33,991 nt of DNA from Lachnospiraceae bacterium (GTDB lineage: Bacteria; Bacillota_A; Clostridia; Lachnospirales; Lachnospiraceae), in contig JAILPG010000195.1 of NCBI GenBank assembly GCA_024699595.1, positions 1-33,991 on the forward strand, written 5' to 3'. A program made the translations under genes and the position numbers. Every line of letters starts with the position of its first letter. The first letter of the stretch is position 1. Shown here in pieces: positions 14,898 through 21,201 of this stretch. The notes below the pieces were generated by a model. It saw nothing but the letters and a program-made list of their open reading frames with translations, did not search any database and was not told where the DNA came from.

Positions 14898-14995
14898 AAA
14901 AAGCCGTATTGACCGGCCTTTTCTTAAATATGAAAGAGACATGAGCTTTGTAACAGATATGTGTAAGGAAATGATGTCAGAACGTTGTTTCCTTA
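14898..14995 (+). other. lexA 5' leader with two hairpins
   Basis: The transcript from the lexA promoter would have a leader of about 135 bases. It holds a bulged hairpin followed by a short T-rich stretch (AAAAGCCG/CGGCCTTTT, 14899-14922) and an 8-bp hairpin TAAGGAAA/TTTCCTTA (14964-14995). The first could be a weak terminator or attenuator in either direction. Confidence 0.35.
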
Positions 14996-15024
14996 TAAGA
15001 CTCAGAATTCAAGGGGGATGATTT

Positions 15025-15639
15025 ATGGCAATGGGCAAGATTTCGGCAAAACAGCAACAGATTCTCGAATATATCAAGGATGAGATCCTAAAGAGAGGCT
15101 ACCCTCCCGCAGTAAGGGAGATCTGCGAGGCCGTGGGACTCAAGTCTACCTCGAGCGTGCATGCTCATCTTGAGAGCCTTGAGAAAAAGGGTTATATAAG
15201 AAGGGATCCGGCAAAGCCGAGAGCTATCGAGATAGTTGATGACAGCTTCCAGATGATCAGACAGGAAATGACTTCTATACCTATAGTTGGTACCGTAGCT
15301 GCCGGCGAGCCTATTTTAGCTGAACAGAACATTAACGGTTATTTCCCTCTTCCTGTGGAGATGGTTCCGAATAATGAGACCTTTGTACTGCGTGTCAAGG
15401 GTGAATCGATGATAAACGCCGGTATCTTTGACGGCGACCAGATATTCGTTGAATGTGTTGATACGGCGCGAAACGGAGATATCGTAGTTGCTCTTGTAGA
15501 CGACTCCGCAACAGTCAAGACATTTTATGCGGAAAACGGACATTACAGACTTCAGCCCGAAAATGACACCATGGATCCCATCATTGTCGATGAGGTTACG
15601 ATACTTGGAAAAGTATTCGGCGTGTTCAGGAAGATGTAA
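15025..15639 (+). CDS. lexA: LexA repressor, SOS master regulator
   Basis: A 204-residue LexA of normal length. Residues 1-65 form the winged helix (recognition helix [19 protein letters not shown]), followed by the hinge. The RecA-stimulated self-cleavage site is A93-G94 (TVAAGEPIL), and the catalytic pair is S128 in GESM and K165 in ATVK. It represses damage genes until RecA-ssDNA triggers cleavage. AGGGGG lies 8 bases before the ATG. It controls itself and the divergent yneA-like gene through the boxes in between. Its stop is only 12 bases from the convergent rsfS stop with no terminator between, so lexA transcripts probably run antisense into rsfS. Confidence 0.97.
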   Translation: MAMGKISAKQQQILEYIKDEILKRGYPPAVREICEAVGLKSTSSVHAHLESLEKKGYIRRDPAKPRAIEIVDDSFQMIRQEMTSIPIVGTVAAGEPILAEQNINGYFPLPVEMVPNNETFVLRVKGESMINAGIFDGDQIFVECVDTARNGDIVVALVDDSATVKTFYAENGHYRLQPENDTMDPIIVDEVTILGKVFGVFRKM

Positions 15640-15651
15640 GCAGGCAGGTAT

Positions 15652-15990
15652 TCAGAGCGTTACTCTCTCACTGTCTCCCCATATGCGTTCAAGATCATAG
15701 AAGGCCCTGCTCTCATCATCAAATATATGGATGATGATATCCTGATAATCGAGCAGTATCCATCCGGAGCCCGAATGGCCTTCGATCGATCTTAAGGGAA
15801 CATGTGCCTTGTGCAGTTCAGTCTGCAGATTGTCAAGTATCGCATCTATCTGGTTGGTATTTGAGCCGGATGCGATCACAAAATAGTCAGCCATAATGGA
15901 GATCTTTGATATGTCAAGGATCTCCACATTTTTACCCTTTTTATCCTCTATTGCGTTTACGATGATACCAAGTATTTCTTTGTTATCCAA
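15652..15990 (-). CDS. rsfS: Ribosomal silencing factor RsfS (YbeB/Iojap)
   Basis: A 112-residue Iojap-family protein with the core ADYFVIASGSNTNQIDAI, a GWILLDYQDIIIHIF strand region and DERAFYDLERIW-like ending (ESRAFYDLERIWGD). It binds L14 on the 50S subunit and blocks joining to 30S during starvation. The start is TTG with GGGGAGG 6 bases before it. It follows yqeK by 20 bp as the last gene of the rplU-to-rsfS string and meets lexA tail-to-tail. Confidence 0.95.
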   Translation of the reverse strand: MDNKEILGIIVNAIEDKKGKNVEILDISKISIMADYFVIASGSNTNQIDAILDNLQTELHKAHVPLRSIEGHSGSGWILLDYQDIIIHIFDDESRAFYDLERIWGDSERVTL

Positions 15991-16010
15991 TCTTTACCTC
16001 CCCTGACGTT

Positions 16011-16601
16011 TCAGGATGTATAATAATCATAGGTTTTCTGCGTCATTTCATCTATCAGGAAATCATTATACTTAAGATAATCAAGCGTCTGTTTAAGGAT
16101 CATTATCAATGCAGTATTTATGTCCTTAAACGCTGTCTGCCTAAGCTCAGACAGGTTAGGCGCATGATATCTGAATGGTTCGATATAGTCCGCCACGAAT
16201 ATGATCTTTTCGAGGTTACTCATCCCCGGTCTTCCTGTAGTATGGTATCTTATTGCTGATAAGACATTTTCATTTGTTATGCCATATCTGTGCTCAGCCA
16301 TGTATGCGCCAAGCTTTGCATGCAATAACGACGGGTTTAGCCTTTCGACCTCACTTATCGTAATCTTCTTTTCTTCGCATTTTGTTAAAAGCTCTTCATC
16401 AGTATATCTTTTTGCGCAGTCATGCAGGCGGCCGGAAATAAGTGTTTCATACAGGTCTACGTCATATATAAAGGAAAGACAGGCTGCGGTATTTGAAACG
16501 GATACGGTATGCCTGTATCTGGATTCCTTAAGGGTTTCCCTCATCTTTGCATCTATATGATCTATATTCTTTATCTCTTCCCTTGTAAGACAGGCCTGCA
16601 T
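16011..16601 (-). CDS. yqeK: YqeK HD-domain dinucleoside tetraphosphatase
   Basis: A 196-residue HD-domain hydrolase: RYRHTVSVSNTA (first His), LHDCAKRY (HD pair, residues about 59-60), HAKLGAYMAEHRYG, IRYHTTGRPGMSNLEKIIFVADYIEP. The family cleaves Ap4A symmetrically to two ADP. It normally follows nadD directly; here an opposite-strand exported-protein gene separates them, so yqeK-rsfS need their own promoter in 16602-16737. AAGGA lies about 11 bases before the ATG. Confidence 0.95.
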   Translation of the reverse strand: MQACLTREEIKNIDHIDAKMRETLKESRYRHTVSVSNTAACLSFIYDVDLYETLISGRLHDCAKRYTDEELLTKCEEKKITISEVERLNPSLLHAKLGAYMAEHRYGITNENVLSAIRYHTTGRPGMSNLEKIIFVADYIEPFRYHAPNLSELRQTAFKDINTALIMILKQTLDYLKYNDFLIDEMTQKTYDYYTS

Positions 16602-16737
16602 ATCTGCAATATTTCCTTAATATATATTTAGTTGTACCGGGAACTGATCGTTCGTTTATATAATGCCGGACCGGGAACATCGTATCGTATACAACAACGT
16701 AAATATCATACTTTATTAATTTTTTTTCTGCAATAGC

Positions 16738-16766
16738 TTGCAATATTATGTAAATCAGCATATAAT
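16738..16766 (+). promoter_or_regulatory. Promoter of the exported InlB-B-like gene with palindrome over the -10
   Basis: TTGCAA (16738-16743), 17 bp, TATAAT (16761-16766). A perfect 7-bp inverted repeat, TCAGCAT (16755-16761) and ATGCTGA (16771-16777), brackets the -10 with a 9-base centre, as an operator would. Confidence 0.8.
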
Positions 16767-16809
16767 TTTAATGCTGAAAACCAACATTTTCTTAATAGGG
16801 GGAATAATT

Positions 16810-17640
16810 ATGAATGTAAAAAAAATTCTTACCACCCTGAGTGCAGCTGCATTTTGTGCTTTTATTATAGCGGTACCCGTTAAGGCAGCAAACGTAACGG
16901 TATCATATGTGGTTCCTTACGGAGTAGTACAGAAGACAGTTCCTCAGGGCACAGACATGACCTATCAGGGTCCTACGGATGTTAATATTCCTGGCTATGC
17001 TTTTTGCGGATGGAGTGTTCCTCTTGCAAATGTTCAGACGGATCTTATCGCATGGGCTATTTATGTTCCCACAGGAACAGAGGCTCAGTCTGTAGAAGTA
17101 TGCAACACCTATCATAATCTTCCGACAGGTGTTCTTTCCTACACTACAGGTGATATCAGTGTGATCCCCGAGGCCACCAGAAACATCCAGACCACTCCCA
17201 CTCCTCAGACCAAGCCCTGTACGCTTACGGCTGATGATACCTTCAGACTCAATCCTGTAGGTATTCCGGGCGTTACCTGTGTGGTTAAGTGGTACAACGG
17301 ATCAACGGGCGAACTGTGGAAGACCGATGTAGTATGGTACGGACAGTCACTTCCCGATCCTGCAACTCCCTGCATACAGGGACTTGAGTTCACCGGATGG
17401 GACGGCTCATGGCACAACATCACCGAGGATCGTAATATCATAGCCTGCTACTACAAGAACAACAGGGTATGGTTCTACTCAGGCAAGGACGGAAGCTCAC
17501 TCGGAGACAAGTTCTACAGATCAACTGACAACCTTGCAGAGGTTGCAGCAAGTGTAACGACCTACATGGATCTCGATCACTGGGAGACCACAAGGAATCC
17601 GGACGGTACTCTCAACATGGTTGCAATCCCCAAGAAGTAA
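16810..17640 (+). CDS. Exported protein with InlB B-repeat-like domains
   Basis: A 276-residue protein with a Sec signal peptide (MNVKKILTTLSAAAFCAFII, cleavage near VKA-A at residue 26). Two InlB-B/Listeria-Bacteroides-like segments are visible: about residues 28-90 (VTVSYVVPYG to PGYAFCGWSVPL to AWAIYVP) and about 164-225 (CVVKWYNGSTGELW to GLEFTGWDGSW to IIACYYK), the GY/LxFxGW core being the hallmark. A Pro/Thr-rich linker and a third, weaker domain complete it. No sortase motif or extra membrane helix is seen, so it is probably secreted. AGGGGG lies 7-8 bases before the ATG; a longer in-frame start at 16738 falls inside the promoter and is rejected. It sits as a self-contained unit between nadD and yqeK, on the opposite strand. 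The function is unknown; such repeats usually serve adhesion. Confidence 0.8.
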   Translation: MNVKKILTTLSAAAFCAFIIAVPVKAANVTVSYVVPYGVVQKTVPQGTDMTYQGPTDVNIPGYAFCGWSVPLANVQTDLIAWAIYVPTGTEAQSVEVCNTYHNLPTGVLSYTTGDISVIPEATRNIQTTPTPQTKPCTLTADDTFRLNPVGIPGVTCVVKWYNGSTGELWKTDVVWYGQSLPDPATPCIQGLEFTGWDGSWHNITEDRNIIACYYKNNRVWFYSGKDGSSLGDKFYRSTDNLAEVAASVTTYMDLDHWETTRNPDGTLNMVAIPKK

Positions 17641-17663
17641 GGTCACGTAAATATGGATCAATG

Positions 17664-17700
17664 AAAAAGGCTGTGTATCAACTGATACACAGTCTTTTTC
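17664..17700. terminator. Bidirectional terminator between the exported-protein gene and nadD
   Basis: A perfect 9-bp stem CTGTGTATC/GATACACAG (17671-17679 and 17684-17692), 4-base loop, with CTTTTTC on the plus-strand side and AAAAAGG on the other, so it works for both convergent genes. Confidence 0.92.
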
Positions 17701-17747
17701 TTATGATACATACATGCGTAAATACTTTTGACTTTGACAGCCTGACA

Positions 17748-18353
17748 TCACATGTACAGTGAGTTATCTGTTATATACCGATACACCTTCTCAGGTAACA
17801 TACCGGACACATCCCTGCCCTCTTTAAGGCCCTGTCTTATAAGACTTGATGAGATATCGATCTTATCGCAATGTAAGAGTGATATCTTTGCATCAAAGCG
17901 TTCCTTAAGAAAAGATGTCCTCTCTTCATATTCCTTCCCGGAATGCTCATCCCGTACTGCGACAAGGATATGGCAAAGCTTCATTATAAGCTCCGGCCTG
18001 TACCAGGAATCGATCGAAAAAAGCGTATCCGCACCCGTGATAAAATAAAGATCTCCGTAAGTACCCATATCCGTCAGATATTCAAGGGTCTCACAGGTAT
18101 AGGTATTTCCGCCCTTTTCTATCTCGTAGGTCGAAAGCTCAAATCCCGGTTCGTCCTCTATCGCAAGTGAGACCATTTCCGCCCTTATCTGCGGAGATAG
18201 TATCTCACTCTGATCCTTAAGATACGATACTCCGGTAGGCATAAACAGTACTCTGTCCAGTCCGTATTCGGTATAAGCGCTTTTTCCTATCGCTATATGT
18301 CCTTTATGAATGGGATTGAATGTTCCCCCGAGTATACCGGTCTTTTTTTTCAT
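17748..18353 (-). CDS. nadD: Nicotinate-nucleotide adenylyltransferase NadD
   Basis: A 201-residue nucleotidyltransferase with GGTFNPIHKGH (residues 9-19, ATP phosphate binding), FITGADTLFSIDSWY, and the C-terminal ISSSLIRQGLKEG (ISSTxIR motif). It joins nicotinate mononucleotide and ATP to give deamido-NAD, a step of NAD synthesis. It follows yhbY by 9 bp. No good ribosome site is visible, so translation is probably coupled to yhbY. Confidence 0.96.
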   Translation of the reverse strand: MKKKTGILGGTFNPIHKGHIAIGKSAYTEYGLDRVLFMPTGVSYLKDQSEILSPQIRAEMVSLAIEDEPGFELSTYEIEKGGNTYTCETLEYLTDMGTYGDLYFITGADTLFSIDSWYRPELIMKLCHILVAVRDEHSGKEYEERTSFLKERFDAKISLLHCDKIDISSSLIRQGLKEGRDVSGMLPEKVYRYITDNSLYM

Positions 18354-18362
18354 GGCTGTTTA

Positions 18363-18653
18363 CTAAAGCGGAAGCTTGATCTTTGGCTTATCCTTATCGG
18401 GTCTGTACAGGACTATCTTTTTGCCTATCACCTGTACGACTGTCGATCTTGTCCTTTCGGAAACCATTTCGGCTATCTGTCTCGGATCGTCGAAACAGTT
18501 CTTTAAGATCCCGATCTTTATAAGCTCTCTGGCATTTAAGCCCTCATCCACGGACTGTACCACCTCAGGGGTAACTCCCGCCTTTCCTATATGCACTATA
18601 ACATCCATCGTGGATGCAAGTCCTTTTAAATATGCTCTCTGCTTGCTTGTCAT
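18363..18653 (-). CDS. yhbY: YhbY/CRS1-type RNA-binding protein
   Basis: A 96-residue CRM-domain protein: LTSKQR-like start (MTSKQRAYLKGLA), the IGKAGVTPEVV loop (GxxG RNA-binding motif), ARELIKIGILKNC, and VVQVIGKKIVLYRP. It binds the 50S precursor and helps assemble ribosomes. The ribosome site is GAGGT. It lies between obgE and nadD, the usual position in Firmicutes. Confidence 0.95.
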   Translation of the reverse strand: MTSKQRAYLKGLASTMDVIVHIGKAGVTPEVVQSVDEGLNARELIKIGILKNCFDDPRQIAEMVSERTRSTVVQVIGKKIVLYRPDKDKPKIKLPL

Positions 18654-18687
18654 GTCTTTACCTCAGTGAACAGACCTGATGGTTCTT

Positions 18688-20076
18688 TTACAGATCCTCG
18701 TATTCCGGATGATCATAAAGATCATCGGATTCATCAGATTCATCAAAATCATAAGACGGATACTCTTCGCTTTCATCCTGTGCGGTCTCATGATAGAACT
18801 CAAATGCGTGGCCGTATATCTGGACGGTATCGCCATCCTTTATCCCAAGCTCCGTAAGGTCGTCTATTATTCCGTTTTCCTTCATGAACTTCTGGAAGAA
18901 CAAAAAGCCCTTTTCAGCCTCCAGATTGGTATATCCGAGCATCTTTTCGATCTTGGGTCCCTCTACCCTGTATACCTTATATCTCGGATCATACATAACG
19001 GTGTAGGGCTCATCACCGGTACTTTCCTTCTTTATCACATATTCCTGTTCAAACACGACAGGGGTATCATCCATGTCATCAAGCAGGCTCTTTACATACA
19101 GAAGCAGCTCTTTGATACCCTTTCCGGATACGGCGGATATCGGAAATACCTTATAGCCCTGCGGCTCAAATTCTTTTTTTAGACGTTCTGTGATGCTTTC
19201 TCCCTCTTCCTCGGAGAAGCAGTCAAGCTTGTTTGCAGCGATCACCTGCGGCTTTTTATACAGATTTTCATCATATCTTTCAAGCTCAAGGTTGATCTTC
19301 TTAATATCATCAACAGGATCCCTGCCCTCGGTGGAGGCGGCATCCACTATATGGATCATTACTCTGGTACGTTCTATGTGCCTTAAAAAATCATGGCCAA
19401 GCCCTACTCCCTCGGAAGCGCCCTCTATAAGGCCGGGGATATCGGCTATCACAAAGCCGTCTATGCCCTCGTAATCAACCACGCCAAGATGCGGATTTAA
19501 GGTAGTAAAATGATAATTTGCTATCTCGGGTCTTGCATTTGATACACGGCTTAAAAAGGTGGATTTGCCCACATTTGGAAAGCCTAAGAGTCCCACATCG
19601 GCAATAACCTTAAGCTCCATAAGGATCTCAAGCTCTATGCCTTCCTGTCCGGGCTTTGCATATAACGGTGCCTGCATGGTGGAGGTAGCATAGTGCTGGT
19701 TACCGGTACCGCCTCTTCCGCCTTTTAACAGGACCACTCTCTCATTGTCGCCCGACATATCGATAATGACCTTGCCGCTTTCGGCATCCTTAAGCACCGT
19801 ACCCCGGGGAACTTTCAGGATTATATCCTCTCCGCTCTTTCCCTTGCGGTTTCTCTTGCCTCCGGGCTCCCCGTCCTGAGCCTTGTATTTTCTGACATGA
19901 CGATAGTTATAGAGTGTGTTCATGCCCTCATCAACCATGATGATGACATCTCCGCCCTTCCCTCCGTCGCCGCCGTCAGGACCGCCGTTTGGCACATATT
20001 TTTCCCGTCTGAAGGAGACATGGCCGTCTCCGCCTTTTCCGCTTTTTACTGTTATCTTAGCTCTGTCACAAAACAT
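18688..20076 (-). CDS. obgE: Obg GTPase (ribosome assembly)
   Basis: A 462-residue Obg protein. The N-terminal glycine-rich Obg fold has KSGKGGDGHVSFRREKYVP and GPDGGDGGKGGDV. The G domain has GFPNVGKSTF (P-loop), DIPGLIEGASEGVGLGHDFL (switch II), NKLD, and SAVSGKG. A C-terminal OCT domain (YKVYRVEGPKIEKML onward) and an Asp/Glu-rich tail follow. It aids late 50S assembly and links growth to GTP. The start at 20076 gives MFCDRAKITVKSG, the family start, with AGGGA just before; a longer in-frame start would overlap rpmA and adds unrelated residues. A perfect terminator hairpin lies between rpmA and this gene. Confidence 0.97.
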   Translation of the reverse strand: MFCDRAKITVKSGKGGDGHVSFRREKYVPNGGPDGGDGGKGGDVIIMVDEGMNTLYNYRHVRKYKAQDGEPGGKRNRKGKSGEDIILKVPRGTVLKDAESGKVIIDMSGDNERVVLLKGGRGGTGNQHYATSTMQAPLYAKPGQEGIELEILMELKVIADVGLLGFPNVGKSTFLSRVSNARPEIANYHFTTLNPHLGVVDYEGIDGFVIADIPGLIEGASEGVGLGHDFLRHIERTRVMIHIVDAASTEGRDPVDDIKKINLELERYDENLYKKPQVIAANKLDCFSEEEGESITERLKKEFEPQGYKVFPISAVSGKGIKELLLYVKSLLDDMDDTPVVFEQEYVIKKESTGDEPYTVMYDPRYKVYRVEGPKIEKMLGYTNLEAEKGFLFFQKFMKENGIIDDLTELGIKDGDTVQIYGHAFEFYHETAQDESEEYPSYDFDESDESDDLYDHPEYEDL

Positions 20077-20085
20077 GTTTTCCCT

Positions 20086-20118
20086 AAAAAAAGGCTCTAA
20101 ACCGTAAAGTTTAGAGCC
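20086..20118 (-). terminator. Intraoperon terminator between rpmA and obgE
   Basis: A perfect 10-bp stem GGCTCTAAAC/GTTTAGAGCC (20109-20118 with 20093-20102), 6-base loop, then a T7 tract on the minus strand. It ends 10 bases before the obgE ATG. It likely stops most ribosomal-protein transcripts and lets a fraction continue. Confidence 0.88.
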
Positions 20119-20125
20119 CGCATGA

Positions 20126-20413
20126 TCAATCCTCTGAAACCGGATATACCGAAGCCTGCTTCCTTGTCTTTCCAAGTCTTTCAAAACGAACGACTCCGTC
20201 AACAAGAGCAAACAGTGTATCGTCACCACCGCGTCCGACATTATTGCCGGGATGGATCTTGGTACCGCGCTGTCTGTATAATATATTTCCGGCCTTTACA
20301 AACTGTCCGTCAGCTCTCTTTGCACCTAATCTCTTTGACTCGGAGTCTCTTCCGTTCTTGGAGGAACCAACTCCCTTTTTATGTGCGAAGAATTGAAGGT
20401 CAAGCTCAAACAT
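20126..20413 (-). CDS. rpmA: Ribosomal protein L27 with cleavable N-terminal extension
   Basis: A 95-residue bL27 ([27 protein letters not shown] region, [17 protein letters not shown]). It starts [14 protein letters not shown]: the LQFF-A extension is found in Firmicutes and must be removed by Prp so that the new N-terminus can reach the peptidyl-transferase centre. The prp gene lies 3 bp upstream. The ribosome site is GAGGAGG. Confidence 0.97.
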   Translation of the reverse strand: MFELDLQFFAHKKGVGSSKNGRDSESKRLGAKRADGQFVKAGNILYRQRGTKIHPGNNVGRGGDDTLFALVDGVVRFERLGKTRKQASVYPVSED

Positions 20414-20416
20414 GTT

Positions 20417-20734
20417 CTACACCTCCTCAATTATCAAATCAACATTGGAAAAATACTTTTCTGCTATCTGTTTAAGACCAAGGATCATGGCATCCATTAA
20501 CAGTACACCCTTTTCATCAAGCCCTTCAGGAAATTCCATTTTGATGTCTTCATCCTGAGTGCCGAGTATCCTGTTATCCGTAAGCTTTTCAATAGCATTT
20601 GCCGTATTAATAACAAGTATCGATACGGCTGCACATACTATGTCATTTCCTTTGTCGGAATACTCTGCATGTCCTTTGCAGGAAAAGGAAACATAATTTC
20701 CTTCCTGATCTTTGGATACCCTTGCCCTGATCAT
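20417..20734 (-). CDS. prp: Ribosomal-processing cysteine protease Prp
   Basis: A 105-residue protease with the catalytic pair H22 (KGHAEY) and C34 (DIVCAAVSIL), at the same numbers as in Staphylococcus aureus Prp. It cleaves the N-terminal extension of L27, encoded immediately downstream; the pairing with the LQFF-A start of rpmA supports the assignment. It lies between rplU and rpmA, its usual place. Confidence 0.96.
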   Translation of the reverse strand: MIRARVSKDQEGNYVSFSCKGHAEYSDKGNDIVCAAVSILVINTANAIEKLTDNRILGTQDEDIKMEFPEGLDEKGVLLMDAMILGLKQIAEKYFSNVDLIIEEV

Positions 20735-20746
20735 AAGGTTACCTGA

Positions 20747-21052
20747 TCAGGCATTGATCTTGTCGATCTTTACTTCAGTGTATGCCTGCCTGTGACCGTT
20801 CTTCTTGTGATAACCGCTCTTTCTCTTGTACTTGTATACAATAATCTTCTTTCCGCGGCCATTCTTTACTACGGTTCCGGCAACAGATGCTCCTGAAACA
20901 TCGCTTCCAACCAGAAGCTTATCATCCGATACGGCGAGAACATTATCAAAGGTTACTGATTCTCCGGACTCAGCACCGAGCTTTTCAACTCTGATTACAT
21001 CACCCTCAGAAACCTTGTACTGCTTTCCGCCGGTAGCAATAATTGCGTACAT
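20747..21052 (-). CDS. rplU: Ribosomal protein L21
   Basis: A 101-residue bL21: [18 protein letters not shown] start, [24 protein letters not shown]-binding segment, and ending TEVKIDKI. It is the first gene of the string. The start at 21052 has GGAGGTGCC before it; a longer frame to 21142 runs through the leader and -10 region and is rejected. Confidence 0.97.
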   Translation of the reverse strand: MYAIIATGGKQYKVSEGDVIRVEKLGAESGESVTFDNVLAVSDDKLLVGSDVSGASVAGTVVKNGRGKKIIVYKYKRKSGYHKKNGHRQAYTEVKIDKINA

Positions 21053-21126
21053 AAGGCACCTCCTTATCTCATTACTCGCTGGCTTCGGTGGCATTTCTGC
21101 ACTTATTACCCCGCCATGCGGCATAC
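21053..21126 (-). promoter_or_regulatory. L21 leader RNA (probable r-protein autoregulatory leader)
   Basis: The 74-base leader between the expected transcription start and rplU holds a compact stem (CCGC-ATG-GCGG, on the minus strand GCCGCATGGCGGGG) followed by conserved-looking GCAGAAATGCCACC. Its place matches the L21 leader of Firmicutes. I judge this by position and rough shape, not by alignment. Confidence 0.55.
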
Positions 21127-21132
21127 CGTGAT

Positions 21133-21161
21133 ATTTTAACACGTGGAACTATCCGTGTCAA
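21133..21161 (-). promoter_or_regulatory. Promoter of the rplU operon
   Basis: Consensus TTGACA (21156-21161), 17 bp, TAAAAT (21133-21138). It starts the rplU-prp-rpmA-obgE string. Confidence 0.88.
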
Positions 21162-21201
21162 ATATATATTTTAAGAAAAGACAGCTTTAATCAGCGTTTT
21201 C

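Noticed and set aside
16641..16653. GAAC-N5-GTTC palindrome in the yqeK upstream region, resembling a LexA box
   Set aside because: LexA boxes need a 4-base centre; this has 5, and no SOS role for yqeK is known.
16738..16809. Longer in-frame start for the exported protein
   Set aside because: It begins inside the -35 hexamer, has no ribosome site, and would hide the signal peptide behind 24 residues; the ATG at 16810 has AGGGGG.
20077..20241. Upstream extension of obgE by 55 codons
   Set aside because: It overlaps rpmA and crosses the terminator hairpin; the added residues are not Obg-like.
21053..21142. Upstream extension of rplU by 30 codons
   Set aside because: It covers the leader and reaches the -10 region; L21 starts [12 protein letters not shown].
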